DNA of 64,000 bases from JBPCIX01 sp051005875 (lineage in GTDB: Bacteria > Actinomycetota > CADDZG01 > JAHWKV01), in the NCBI GenBank assembly GCA_051005875.1, contig JBPCIX010000077.1:50170-114169 (forward strand), in the 5' to 3' direction. The notes beneath the pieces were generated by a model. The model was given only the letters and a program-made list of their open reading frames with translations, had not been told where the DNA came from and ran no database searches. Below, piece after piece: positions 17,321 to 25,967 of the stretch. The position numbers and the translations under genes were made by a program. Every line of letters starts with the position of its first letter. Position 1 is the first letter of the stretch.

Positions 17321-18942
17321 GCTCGCGAGGCCCCAGGAATCAGTTGTCTCAAAATGGGACCACCAAATAGGTCCAACATCGAATCGCCCCCCACGGAAGC
17401 CTTTTGAGTGTTGCGAACCCACTGTCCCGGCGCCCTCCACATCGGAATGACCGGCATCTGTTCGCAGACGGCATTCTCGGCCTCGGTCCACAGCTTTGAT
17501 CGGTCCGAAGGTGCAACAGCCTTTCGAGCCCGGTCAATTCGGGCGTCGACCTCGGGGTCCGAAAATCCAACAATATTGCCGGGAGATCCCGACCTAAAAA
17601 GTCCCCCTACGAGCTCGTCCGGTATTGGCAAATCGACGTCGGTGATCGTCATCCAAAGCGCAGCCGATGACCGGGCCTTCAGCGACACCGCGAAATCCTC
17701 TGCGTTCAAGGGCTCCGGCTCAACCTGGATCCCAAGCGCATCCTTTAGTTGCACCTGGATGGCCTGCGCGACGAGCCTGCCGAACTGGCCCGGATCAAAA
17801 ATCAGGGGGAGCTTTATTGATCCCGGATCGACCCCGCTTTGAGCCAGCAGGTCCTTGGCCCGGGCGGGGTCTGCGATTTTGCGGGCAAACCCTTCGCACG
17901 ACGACGCTGAACTGGCTTCGAAAGTCTCCGGAAGCCACCCGAGCGCAGGCTGGCGCTGGTCTCCAAACGCTGCATCGATTATCACCAGCCTGTCTATTGC
18001 CAAGGAAATGGCCTGCCTTACCTTGGCGTTGTTGGTGGGTGCCTTTGAGGGATCGAGGGCAAGCAGAGTCAACTGCGGACCGGCAGCCCTTTCAAAACCC
18101 TTTTGATCCCGGACGTCGCTGATTTGCCCCTCCGGAACCGGCGTCAAATCCACCTGTCCGGCCTTGAAAGCCTGGAAAGCGTCCTCGGGGGAATCGAATC
18201 CCGTGACGATTATTGTGGCGGCAAGACCGTCTGCCCCACCGTACGCGGATTTGGGCCCAGCCCGGACCGGGCCGCGAATCAGCCTGTAGGCCTTTTCTTT
18301 GGCGCCTGCCTTGATTTGGTAGGGTCCGGAACATACGGGCGGATCTGGTCCACCAGGTTGGGCCGCAAGCGACTTGAGGGAAACCGGAACAAGGGCTGGG
18401 TGAGCCAAAACGGTCGGAAGTTCGGCAAATGGCTGAGTGAGGTCAATTTCCAGTTGAGAAGGACTTACCAACCTGACTCCGCTGAGATGCGTCGCTGCCC
18501 CTGATTGAACCTCGGGAAAGCCAACGACATTCGACACTAGGCGTGACCATGGCGACGACGTGGCAGGCCGGGCTACTCTCGAAAGACTTTCGCGAATAGC
18601 CTCGGCGGTTACCGGGGTGCCATCCTGAAATAACACCTTGGATCTCAAACGCAGCGTGAGCCTCTGGGCCCCCTGGCTAAGCGTCCACGACGCAGCTAGA
18701 GCGGGGCGCGGCAAACCGGTTTGGGGATTAAGCGCGATTAGGCCGTCGCATGCCGTTCGAAGCAGAGTCAGGCTGGAAAGGCCATCGGCCCTCGGCGGAT
18801 CCAACTGCCCCAACTGCGCCAGCCCCGCCCTAATTGTGCCGCGCGGCCGAAGGGATTCGGCAGTATCGCGGTCCGCCCCCGAACCGACACATGCGGTCAT
18901 AAAGACGAGCACGAAGCAGAGCAGGGCTCTGCCCTGCCTCAA
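17317..18942 (-). CDS. Family 5 solute-binding lipoprotein, copy 1
   Basis: 541 aa. The TTG start overlaps the secG stop (TTGA, 4 nt), linking it translationally to the glycolysis/secG genes. The signal ends in FMTAC (Cys about 18). The SBP_bac_5 body shows SWTLSQGAQRLTLRLRSKVL and FQDGTPVTAEAIRESLSRVA. It is the most divergent of the three copies: the usual FHNGR is FQDGT here. No Shine-Dalgarno is obvious, consistent with coupling. Confidence 0.86.
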   Translation of the reverse strand: MRQGRALLCFVLVFMTACVGSGADRDTAESLRPRGTIRAGLAQLGQLDPPRADGLSSLTLLRTACDGLIALNPQTGLPRPALAASWTLSQGAQRLTLRLRSKVLFQDGTPVTAEAIRESLSRVARPATSSPWSRLVSNVVGFPEVQSGAATHLSGVRLVSPSQLEIDLTQPFAELPTVLAHPALVPVSLKSLAAQPGGPDPPVCSGPYQIKAGAKEKAYRLIRGPVRAGPKSAYGGADGLAATIIVTGFDSPEDAFQAFKAGQVDLTPVPEGQISDVRDQKGFERAAGPQLTLLALDPSKAPTNNAKVRQAISLAIDRLVIIDAAFGDQRQPALGWLPETFEASSASSCEGFARKIADPARAKDLLAQSGVDPGSIKLPLIFDPGQFGRLVAQAIQVQLKDALGIQVEPEPLNAEDFAVSLKARSSAALWMTITDVDLPIPDELVGGLFRSGSPGNIVGFSDPEVDARIDRARKAVAPSDRSKLWTEAENAVCEQMPVIPMWRAPGQWVRNTQKASVGGDSMLDLFGGPILRQLIPGASRA

Positions 18943-19145
18943 TTCAGAGTAAAAACGAGAGTCAAAGTGGTTGCCGTAAAGACTAGGGCCACGACAATAG
19001 TGAGCCGGTCCAAGTTCTTCTCAACCGCACTTGAGCCGCTCAGACCGCCACCCATGCCGCCGCCGAACATCTCTGACAGGCCACCACCCCGGCCCGCGTG
19101 CAGCAAAATCAGAGTGATCAGAATGAATGAGGCAATAACGTGCAA
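18939..19145 (-). CDS. secG: Preprotein translocase subunit SecG
   Basis: 68 aa with two membrane segments (about 3-16 and 45-66) separated by a Gly-rich loop containing SEMFGGGMGGGLSGSSAVEK, the family hallmark. It assists SecYEG. The position after gap-pgk-tpiA is the conserved actinobacterial arrangement. Its stop overlaps the start of the first solute-binding protein gene. Confidence 0.93.
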   Translation of the reverse strand: MHVIASFILITLILLHAGRGGGLSEMFGGGMGGGLSGSSAVEKNLDRLTIVVALVFTATTLTLVFTLN

Positions 19146-19238
19146 TATAACGAATACAGCGGTAATAGCAGCTCCTAGGGTGGGTCGTGTTTATCGTGTG
19201 TTTTTGCCAGCAAAGTCTAGCGCACCAGCGCCAGATTA

Positions 19239-20021
19239 CTACTTGGGCGCCGAGGGTTTCTCAAATTGAACGATTCGGGCGAACTCTTCTGCATCAAGAC
19301 TCGCTCCACCCACCAGGCCCCCGTCGATATTGGGCTTGCTCATTAACTCCGCCATGTTCCCTGCCTTAACGCTGCCTCCGTACTGAATCCGCACCTCGTC
19401 GGCGGCGTCGCCTGCAACTTCGCGAACCGTGTTTCGGATGAGAAGAATGGTCTGCTCAGCATCGTCTGCCGACGCCGTACGACCGGTGCCGATTGCCCAG
19501 ATTGGCTCATAAGCGATAACCATTCCCGCCACCTGTTCCACCGACAGCCCCTCGAGTCCCTCGCGTACCTGCCCGGTCACTTTCGTTTCCGTCCCACCTG
19601 ACTCGCGTTCGGTGAGGGTCTCGCCGACGCACATGATTGGTATGAGGCCGGAGCTGAGGGCGGCCTTTACCTTGCGGTTCACATCGGCGCTGGTTTCACC
19701 GAAATACTCTCGCCGCTCGCTGTGTCCCACAATTACATAGGCCGCCCCGAGCTTCAGAAGCATCTCGGCTGAAATCTCGCCGGTGTAAGCGCCGGAGGAT
19801 TCCCAATACATGTTCTGGGCGCCCACTGCGAACGGAAGGTCATCGCCATCAATGGCCGTCTGGACAGATCGGATGGCTGTAAAGGGCGGACAAATGACGA
19901 TGTCAACCTTGCCGGAGGCCGCGGGGTCCAGTCTGTTGCGAAGAGACTCGACAAAATGGATTCCGTCGAGATGGGTCTTGTTCATTTTCCAATTGGCGGC
20001 AATGATGGGCTTTCGGGTCAT
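19239..20021 (-). CDS. tpiA: Triosephosphate isomerase
   Basis: 260 aa. It interconverts dihydroxyacetone phosphate and glyceraldehyde 3-phosphate. Catalytic residues visible: Lys in AANWKMNKT, His in IVGHSERREYFGE, Glu in IAYEPIWAIGTGRTAS, and the phosphate-binding YGGSVKAGN and GLVGGASL. The start overlaps the pgk stop by one base (TGATG). Confidence 0.97.
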   Translation of the reverse strand: MTRKPIIAANWKMNKTHLDGIHFVESLRNRLDPAASGKVDIVICPPFTAIRSVQTAIDGDDLPFAVGAQNMYWESSGAYTGEISAEMLLKLGAAYVIVGHSERREYFGETSADVNRKVKAALSSGLIPIMCVGETLTERESGGTETKVTGQVREGLEGLSVEQVAGMVIAYEPIWAIGTGRTASADDAEQTILLIRNTVREVAGDAADEVRIQYGGSVKAGNMAELMSKPNIDGGLVGGASLDAEEFARIVQFEKPSAPK

Positions 20022-21199
20022 CAGTCCGCGCTCTGCAAAGGGGCCAGGCCGGGTAAGGGCTTGCCTTCGAGAAATTCGAGCGATGCACCCCCGCCGGTGG
20101 ACAGATGGTCTATTTTTTGGGTTAGGCCGAACTTAGCCAGCGCTGCTGCAGAGTCACCTCCGCCGACTACCGTGAACGCGCTGGATGCGCCGACCGCCTC
20201 GGCAACGGTTTTGGTTCCCTCGGAAAAGGATTCCCATTCAAATACACCCATCGGACCGTTCCAAAGCACGGTCGCAGCTTCGCTCACGGCTTTTGCAAAA
20301 AGCTTTGCTGTTTCCGGTCCAATGTCGAGGGCCATCGCGGAATCCCCAATGTCGGATGCATCCACCGTATTCGACGGAGATTTTTCATCAAAAGCTTCGG
20401 CAACTTTCACATCGATTGGTAAAAGCAGGTTGACGCCCGCAGCTTTAGCTTGCCTTATGGTCTCAGCCACTTCGGCAACACGATCGGCCTCAATCTTTGA
20501 CCCACCCGTACTGATCCCCGAAGCGGCCAAGAACGTATTTGCCATGGCCCCCCCGATCAGGATCGAATCGGCTTTGTCGAGTAGATTGCCGACAACTCCG
20601 AGCTTGTCCGACACCTTGGAGCCACCCAACACGACCACGAACGGCCTGGTAGGACTCTCGAGCACGCGGGAAAGCACTTCGATTTCGCGATGCAAGAGAA
20701 GGCCCGCCGCACTTGGCAGCAACGCCGAAACGCCAGTCACCGAAGCATGGGCTCTGTGTACGGCGCCAAAAGCGTCGTTGACAAAAACATCCGCAAGACT
20801 TGCAAGTTCTTGGGCCAGTGCCGGGTCATTTGCTTCTTCACGGGCGTCGAAGCGCAAGTTTTCAAGCAGGGCGACGCCGGTAGAGCCCATGCTCTCAAGG
20901 TCCTCGGCGGGACCGTTCGGATGCTCGGTAACTCTGACTCGCGCATTCAGCAGGGTCGCGAGGGCCTGGCCCACTGCAACCATCGACAGCTCCGGGACCA
21001 CCCTGCCTTTGGGTCGCCCCAGGTGGGAGCAACACACGACTCGGGCCCCCGCTTGCTGTAGCGCCTTAATTGTGGGGATAGCGGCACGGATTCGTTGATC
21101 GTCGGCCACTTCGCCGCCGGCGAGTGGAACGTTGAAGTCGACCCTTAGCAGGACTGTCTTGTTTTTGACCTCTAAGTCGGCAAGTGATCGCAGTCTCAC
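20021..21199 (-). CDS. pgk: Phosphoglycerate kinase
   Basis: 392 aa from the GTG at 21199 (VRLRSLADLEVKNKTVLL); the frame stays open to 21256 inside gap, but that extension lacks family similarity. Start uncertain because no Shine-Dalgarno is seen; coupling to gap 25 nt upstream is likely. Motifs: RVDFNVPLAGGEVADDQRI (substrate), CCSHLGRPKG, VLGGSKVSDKLGV, WNGPMGVFE and VVGGGDSAAAL. It catalyses ATP formation from 1,3-bisphosphoglycerate. Confidence 0.95.
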   Translation of the reverse strand: MRLRSLADLEVKNKTVLLRVDFNVPLAGGEVADDQRIRAAIPTIKALQQAGARVVCCSHLGRPKGRVVPELSMVAVGQALATLLNARVRVTEHPNGPAEDLESMGSTGVALLENLRFDAREEANDPALAQELASLADVFVNDAFGAVHRAHASVTGVSALLPSAAGLLLHREIEVLSRVLESPTRPFVVVLGGSKVSDKLGVVGNLLDKADSILIGGAMANTFLAASGISTGGSKIEADRVAEVAETIRQAKAAGVNLLLPIDVKVAEAFDEKSPSNTVDASDIGDSAMALDIGPETAKLFAKAVSEAATVLWNGPMGVFEWESFSEGTKTVAEAVGASSAFTVVGGGDSAAALAKFGLTQKIDHLSTGGGASLEFLEGKPLPGLAPLQSAD

Positions 21200-21224
21200 G
21201 TTTTGATCACTGGGCTGGGTCGGC

Positions 21225-22247
21225 TCAAGATCCCACCAATACCGCGAGATCCACAAGCCTGTTCGAGTAGCCCCACTCGTTGTCGTACCAACCGATGACC
21301 TTTACCTGGTTACCGTTCACCATCGTCGAAAGCCCATCGATGACGCACGACGAAGAATTGCCTACAACGTCGGAAGAAACAATCGGGTCCTCCGTGTACG
21401 TAAGAATTCCCTTCCAGTTGTCCGACGCGGCGGCTTCCTTGTACGAATTGTTGACCTCATCGACCGTGGCGGGCTTGCTGAGAACGCAAACAAGATCGGT
21501 CACGGAGCCGTCGGGAACGGGGACCCGCATAGCCATTCCATCAAGTTTGCCCTTCAGCTCGGGGATGACCAACGCAATGGCCTTGGCCGCTCCGGTTGAG
21601 GCCGGAACGATATTCGAAGCAGCCGAGCGCATGCGGCGCATGTCCGGCTTGCCCTTGCGCGTTAGTGCGATCTGGTCGTGCAGCTGCTGTTCGGTTGTAA
21701 AGGCGTGGATGGTTGTCATGAAGCCTGACTCAATACCGAAGTTGTCAAGCAGAATCTTGGCCATCGGCCCGACTGAGTTGGTCGTGCAAGAGGCGTTGGA
21801 AATTACGCTGTGAGCGGCGGCGTCGTATTCGCCCTCATTGACACCCATGACGATTGTGACATCGGGATCGGTGGCCGGGGCAGAAATGATTACTTTTCGG
21901 GCGCCGGCGTCCAGGTGTTTCGAGGCCCCTTCGCGGTCTGTAAACAGACCGGTTGACTCAATGACGACGTCAACGCCGAGGTCCTTCCACCCAAGAGCCG
22001 CGGGATCGCGCTCCGAAAGTACCTGAAACGACATTCCGTTCACCTGAATGCCGCCCTCGGTCACTTTGATGTCCTTGTCTAAGACTCCGTGCGTAGTGTC
22101 GTATTTCAGCATGTGGGCGAGAATCTCCGGCGCCGCCAAATCGTTCACGGCGACCAATTCAACCTGCCCGTCGTTTCGCTTCAGAATTGCCCTCAGGAAA
22201 TTTCGACCGATTCTCCCGAAGCCGTTTACCCCAACTTTTACGCCCAT
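21225..22247 (-). CDS. gap: Glyceraldehyde-3-phosphate dehydrogenase
   Basis: 340 aa from the ATG at 22247, giving the canonical VKVGVNGFGRIGRN NAD-binding start. The catalytic Cys is in ISNASCTTNSVGPMAK (about 150) and the C-terminal WYDNEWGYSNR is intact. Phosphorylating glycolytic enzyme. The first codons exist in three tandem copies; the strong Shine-Dalgarno lies 7 nt before the most upstream, out-of-frame copy, 36 nt from this ATG (see the upstream ORF). Confidence 0.97.
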   Translation of the reverse strand: MGVKVGVNGFGRIGRNFLRAILKRNDGQVELVAVNDLAAPEILAHMLKYDTTHGVLDKDIKVTEGGIQVNGMSFQVLSERDPAALGWKDLGVDVVIESTGLFTDREGASKHLDAGARKVIISAPATDPDVTIVMGVNEGEYDAAAHSVISNASCTTNSVGPMAKILLDNFGIESGFMTTIHAFTTEQQLHDQIALTRKGKPDMRRMRSAASNIVPASTGAAKAIALVIPELKGKLDGMAMRVPVPDGSVTDLVCVLSKPATVDEVNNSYKEAAASDNWKGILTYTEDPIVSSDVVGNSSSCVIDGLSTMVNGNQVKVIGWYDNEWGYSNRLVDLAVLVGS

Positions 22248-22276
22248 TCTTTTAGACCCATTTCTTTCACGCCCAT
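22238..22276 (-). CDS. 12-codon upstream ORF overlapping the gap start
   Basis: The ATG at 22276 has GGAGG at 22284-22288, 7 nt upstream, and encodes MGVKEMGLKEWA before a TAA at 22238-22240. That stop lies inside codons 3-4 of gap, so the two frames overlap by 10 nt. It arose from an imperfect triplication of the gap start (ATGGGCGTGAAAG, ATGGGTCTAAAAG, ATGGGCGTAAAAG). Whether the peptide matters, or only the coupling, cannot be told. Confidence 0.5.
   Translation of the reverse strand: MGVKEMGLKEWA
22238..22276. repeat. Imperfect triplication of the gap start region (15- and 14-bp periods)
   Basis: Read on the minus strand, three ATGGG-AAAG units start at 22276, 22261 and 22247. The 14-bp second period throws the first two ATGs out of frame with gap. 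Confidence 0.85.
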
Positions 22277-22320
22277 TTACTTACCTCCAGATAGGATTTC
22301 AGGTGAATACTATCGCGAGG

Positions 22321-23223
22321 TTATTCCCGTTCGAGATCTCGGTGCACGACAGTGGCGGAAAATCCCTTTTCCTGTAGATAACGAGTGATCTCGTCGGAAA
22401 CAACAACGGATCGATGCTTGCCACCCGTGCAACCGACCGCAATCGTCAGATAATGCCGCCCCTCTTTCACGAATCCGGGGAGCAAAAAGCTAAGCAGGTC
22501 ACGAAGCTTGCCCAAAAACTGCCCTGTCGCCTCTGCGCCGAGAACGTAGCCTCGCACTTTGCGGCTCGTTCCCGGGAGGGACCGGAGATCCTCGACCCAG
22601 TGCGGATTTGGCAAGAAGCGGCAATCGAAAACCATGTCGGCGTCCAGAGGGAGGCCATGCTTGAACCCGAAAGAGATCACGCTGACCGCTATCTTGCGCT
22701 GTCCGTCCATTTCCGAAAACAAGGAAAGCAACTTGCTCCGGAGTTCATGAACATTTAGCTCGGTGGTGTCAACTATCACATCAGCTCGATCCCTCAGCCT
22801 GCGCATGATCTGTCGATCTTGAAATATGCCCTCGATGACTCGCTCGTTGTCGGCAAGTGGGTGAGGCCTGCGGCTTTCGTTGAATCTTCGCACCAGGGCA
22901 TGGTCCGATGCCTCGAGGAACAAGATTCGGTGCTCGATGCCCCGCTCTTCGAGCAGTGCCAAGGACTTTTCGAGCTGGGGAAAAGATTCTCCACTTCGGG
23001 CGTCCACCACCAGAGCGATTCTCTTAACCTTGCTGCCGGGGACTAAGGCAAGCTCCGCCATTTTTTCAATCAAAGCTGAGGGCAAATTATCGACGACAAA
23101 GTACCCCAGGTCCTCGAAACTCTTGGCAGCCTCAGAGCGCCCCGCCCCCGAAAGGCCGGTGATGATGGTGAACCTGGGCAGCGATTCGATCTCAGGTGGC
23201 GGTGCTGGGGCCTCGGGGGTCAA
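22321..23223 (-). CDS. rapZ: RapZ-type nucleotide-binding protein (YvcJ family)
   Basis: 300 aa from a TTG 4 nt after the uvrC stop. N-terminal kinase-like domain with Walker A TGLSGAGRSEAA (about 22-33) and DLGYFVVDNLP; the C-terminal domain has ISFGFKHGLPLDADMVFDCR and AVGCTGGKHRSVVV. In E. coli RapZ guides glmZ RNA to RNase E; in Gram-positives its role is less clear. It usually precedes yvcK and whiA, but here gap follows directly. Confidence 0.93.
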   Translation of the reverse strand: MTPEAPAPPPEIESLPRFTIITGLSGAGRSEAAKSFEDLGYFVVDNLPSALIEKMAELALVPGSKVKRIALVVDARSGESFPQLEKSLALLEERGIEHRILFLEASDHALVRRFNESRRPHPLADNERVIEGIFQDRQIMRRLRDRADVIVDTTELNVHELRSKLLSLFSEMDGQRKIAVSVISFGFKHGLPLDADMVFDCRFLPNPHWVEDLRSLPGTSRKVRGYVLGAEATGQFLGKLRDLLSFLLPGFVKEGRHYLTIAVGCTGGKHRSVVVSDEITRYLQEKGFSATVVHRDLERE

Positions 23224-23227
23224 TTTC

Positions 23228-25177
23228 TCATGTCCTGATGTAATCGTAAATCCTCACGGCCAAACCGCGCCCGATGCCATCAACGGCCTGTATTTCTTGC
23301 AGACTCGCTTTGCTGACTCCAGTAGCCGATCCGAAATGCCGGAACAACGCTTGGCGCCTAACCGGCCCCAGCCCCGGCAGGCCGTCGAGGACGCTTTCGG
23401 TCATTCGCTTTTGCCGCCGGCTGCGCTGGTAGGTAATTGCGAATCGGTGGGCTTCGTCTCTGACTCGTTGCAGTAAATACAACGCCTCGGACCCACGAGG
23501 GATGATTCGGGGCTCGGCTTGTCCGGGCAAAAAGACCTCCTCGAGGCGTTTGGCAAGTGAGACTACCGGGATGCCTACTACGCCCAACTCGCTCATGACA
23601 TCGACGGCCCGATTCAGCTGGCCCTTTCCCCCGTCGATAACAACCAATCCGGGTGAGTAGGAAAACCTCTTTAATCGTTTCGGCGTGGCATCCGGCGAGG
23701 TTTCCATCGTTGAGGTTTCCATCAATGTAACGCTGCTCTGCTCCTTTAGCATTTGACTAAACCGACGCCGGACAACCTCGCCCATTGAAGCAACATCGTC
23801 TTGGCCTTCGACCCCGCGAATTTTGAATTTCCGGTAGTCGGACTTTTTGGGGAGACCGTCTTCGAAAACAACCATGGCGCCCACAACTTCCGTGGGGCCA
23901 AGGTTCGAAATGTCGAAGCACTCAATTCTAAGCGGCGCCTCGGGCAGATCCAGTTCGGATTGCAACTGCTTGAGCGCCTTGGACCGTGCGACAAAATCCG
24001 CTGCCCGCTTCAGCCTGTTCTGGATGAACGCCTCCTTCGCGTTTGTTTCGATTGTTCCGAGCAAGGCCTTACGTGATCCTCTTTGCGGGACCCGAATGCC
24101 GACCCGTGATCCCTTTCGTTCAGAAAGCCAGTCCTCAAGAATTCGGTGTAATGGCGGTAACGATGGAACCAGCACCTCCTTTGGAATTTGCGCAATTTGC
24201 GCTCCGTCCGAGTAAAGGGTCTCGAGGAATGAGCCGACGAGTTCCTCATCGGTTAGGTCTTCGACTCTGTCGACCATGAAGCCCTTGCGCCCAACCACCC
24301 TGCCCCTACGGATGAAAAATGTTTGGAAGGCCGCCTCAAGCGAATCCCCCGAAAACGCGATCGCATCGATATCGGCGCCTTTTTCGGTCACCATTTCCTG
24401 TCGCTCTAAAACCCTGCGGACAGCAGTCAGCTGATCTCTGGCTCGGGCGGCCTGTTCGAATTCCAGGCCGGCTGCGGACCGCTCCATCCTCTGCCTCAGT
24501 TCCCTCAGAACGGGTTCATGGTCGCCGTCCATGAAGTTACAAAGTTGATCCACTATCCGGCGATGCTCGTCTGGCGAGACTTCGCCCACGCAAGGCCCGG
24601 AGCACCGGCCGATGTGGAAGAGCAAGCATGGCCGCTTGGCACGGCGAGCCCGGTCAAAAACGCCCTGACTGCAGGATCTGATTGAAAAGACTTTCAGCAG
24701 CAAGTCGAGTGTCTCCCGAATGGCATACGCGTGTGTATATGGTCCGTAATAGCGGTTGCCTTTGCGTTTGGGCCCTCTGGTGACCATCGCACGGGGAATG
24801 TCCTCGCTGTAGGTAACCGTGAGATACGGATAGGACTTGTCGTCGCGGTACCGCACATTGAATCTTGGCTGATGCTGCTTGATGAGCGTTACCTCCAACT
24901 GCAACGCTTCCACCTCGTTTGCCGTCACTATCCACTCGACCAACCGAGCGGCCGCAACCATTGTTGCCGTTCTGGGGTGCAATTCGTTATTGAAGTAGTT
25001 CGGTACACGATGCCGCAGGCTAAGGGCCTTGCCCACGTAGATTACGCGAGCATCCTTGTCCCGAAATAAGTACACCCCCGGCGCAGCCGGTATGTCGGAA
25101 GACTTGGGTCTCCAGACATCGAGTGTTCGTTGCCCGGCCCCATTTTCTGCCTTCCTTTCGGCTTTACTTTCGGTCAT
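23228..25177 (-). CDS. uvrC: Excinuclease ABC subunit C
   Basis: 649 aa. N-terminal GIY-YIG nuclease (PGVYLFRDKDARVIYVGKA), GRCSGPCVGEVS, a UVR motif (about 205-240, LEFEQAARARDQL), the RNase H-like C-terminal nuclease with IECFDISNL and VIDGGKGQLNRA, and a terminal helix-hairpin-helix pair (LDGLPGLGPVRRQALFRHFG). It makes both incisions in nucleotide excision repair. The gene overlaps the amidotransferase by 14 nt and shares a run with uvrA, separated by two non-repair genes. A 15-bp repeat at 23697-23726 encodes METSTMETS. Confidence 0.97.
   Translation of the reverse strand: MTESKAERKAENGAGQRTLDVWRPKSSDIPAAPGVYLFRDKDARVIYVGKALSLRHRVPNYFNNELHPRTATMVAAARLVEWIVTANEVEALQLEVTLIKQHQPRFNVRYRDDKSYPYLTVTYSEDIPRAMVTRGPKRKGNRYYGPYTHAYAIRETLDLLLKVFSIRSCSQGVFDRARRAKRPCLLFHIGRCSGPCVGEVSPDEHRRIVDQLCNFMDGDHEPVLRELRQRMERSAAGLEFEQAARARDQLTAVRRVLERQEMVTEKGADIDAIAFSGDSLEAAFQTFFIRRGRVVGRKGFMVDRVEDLTDEELVGSFLETLYSDGAQIAQIPKEVLVPSLPPLHRILEDWLSERKGSRVGIRVPQRGSRKALLGTIETNAKEAFIQNRLKRAADFVARSKALKQLQSELDLPEAPLRIECFDISNLGPTEVVGAMVVFEDGLPKKSDYRKFKIRGVEGQDDVASMGEVVRRRFSQMLKEQSSVTLMETSTMETSPDATPKRLKRFSYSPGLVVIDGGKGQLNRAVDVMSELGVVGIPVVSLAKRLEEVFLPGQAEPRIIPRGSEALYLLQRVRDEAHRFAITYQRSRRQKRMTESVLDGLPGLGPVRRQALFRHFGSATGVSKASLQEIQAVDGIGRGLAVRIYDYIRT
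23697..23726. repeat. 15-bp tandem duplication within uvrC
   Basis: GAGGTTTCCATCGTT at 23697-23711 is followed by a copy with two differences near its end (23712-23726). The frame is kept; the affected segment is a linker. Confidence 0.85.
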
Positions 25178-25967
25178 ATTCCAAGCGGCTCGACTCCGGT
25201 CGTGCCCGCTCGACTACTTTCCCACCCTTACAGACCAAGAATTCTCCCGGCTCGAGTTTTGTCCAAAGCTCGTCGTTTAGCGGAAGCGTGGCAACAATGA
25301 CCGCGCTTTCGTCGGCCGCCTCTGGACCAATGAGATCGACAATGTAATCCGGGTCGTCGGCCAGCCTTACTCCGTCGGGCTGGTGGGGATGCCTCTCCAG
25401 AAAGTGCAGGGACTTATGGCCGTCGTGATAGGCATAGAGCCTAACGCCGTCGGTGAGCAAGAAGTTGACCTTGCCGTCCCCTGACAGGAGCCGGGCGGCA
25501 CTTAAGATCGCGGCGGCCAGATCCTTCTCGTGGGGCACGGCATCTAATTGTTCAAGTCTTGTCAGTAGAAAATGAAAAGCTACCTCGGAATCAGTGTCTC
25601 CCTTGGCGGTAAAGCCGTTGACATCGAGTCGATCCAAACCATTGATGGTGCCGTTGTGGGCAAACAACCAGTCGCGTCCTTTAACTTGCCCGACAAATGG
25701 ATGAGTGTTCTCCTCTGAGACGGTCCCAACAGTCGCCTCGCGAACGTGAATGACAAAGACTTCGCTGGTGGGCGCTTCGTCGATAAGCTCGTGAGCCCTT
25801 TTGCTCTCGTCGGCCCGCTGCGCCTCTTTGATCACCGTCGCGCGGCCGTGCTGGTACCAGCCCACTCCCCAGCCTGATTGATTCGCCTCCGCCCTTGGTT
25901 GGAAAGCCTTGAAATAGACCCCCATTTTCGCGGCCGGCTTTATTGAAATCCCAAGAAGTTCACACAT
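25164..25967 (-). CDS. Class II glutamine amidotransferase (YafJ/EgtC-like)
   Basis: 267 aa from the ATG at 25967, which exposes Cys2 as the Ntn nucleophile (MCELLGIS). A GTG one codon earlier is possible but would hide the Cys. Typical motifs are SGWGVGWYQ, FVIHVREATVGTVSEENTHP, LFAHNGTING and GDTDSEVAFHFLLTRL. No second domain is present. Relatives hydrolyse gamma-glutamyl amides (EgtC in ergothioneine synthesis) or are uncharacterised (YafJ). The start overlaps the ATP-grasp gene by 8 nt, suggesting joint function. Substrate unknown. Confidence 0.88.
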   Translation of the reverse strand: MCELLGISIKPAAKMGVYFKAFQPRAEANQSGWGVGWYQHGRATVIKEAQRADESKRAHELIDEAPTSEVFVIHVREATVGTVSEENTHPFVGQVKGRDWLFAHNGTINGLDRLDVNGFTAKGDTDSEVAFHFLLTRLEQLDAVPHEKDLAAAILSAARLLSGDGKVNFLLTDGVRLYAYHDGHKSLHFLERHPHQPDGVRLADDPDYIVDLIGPEAADESAVIVATLPLNDELWTKLEPGEFLVCKGGKVVERARPESSRLEYDRK

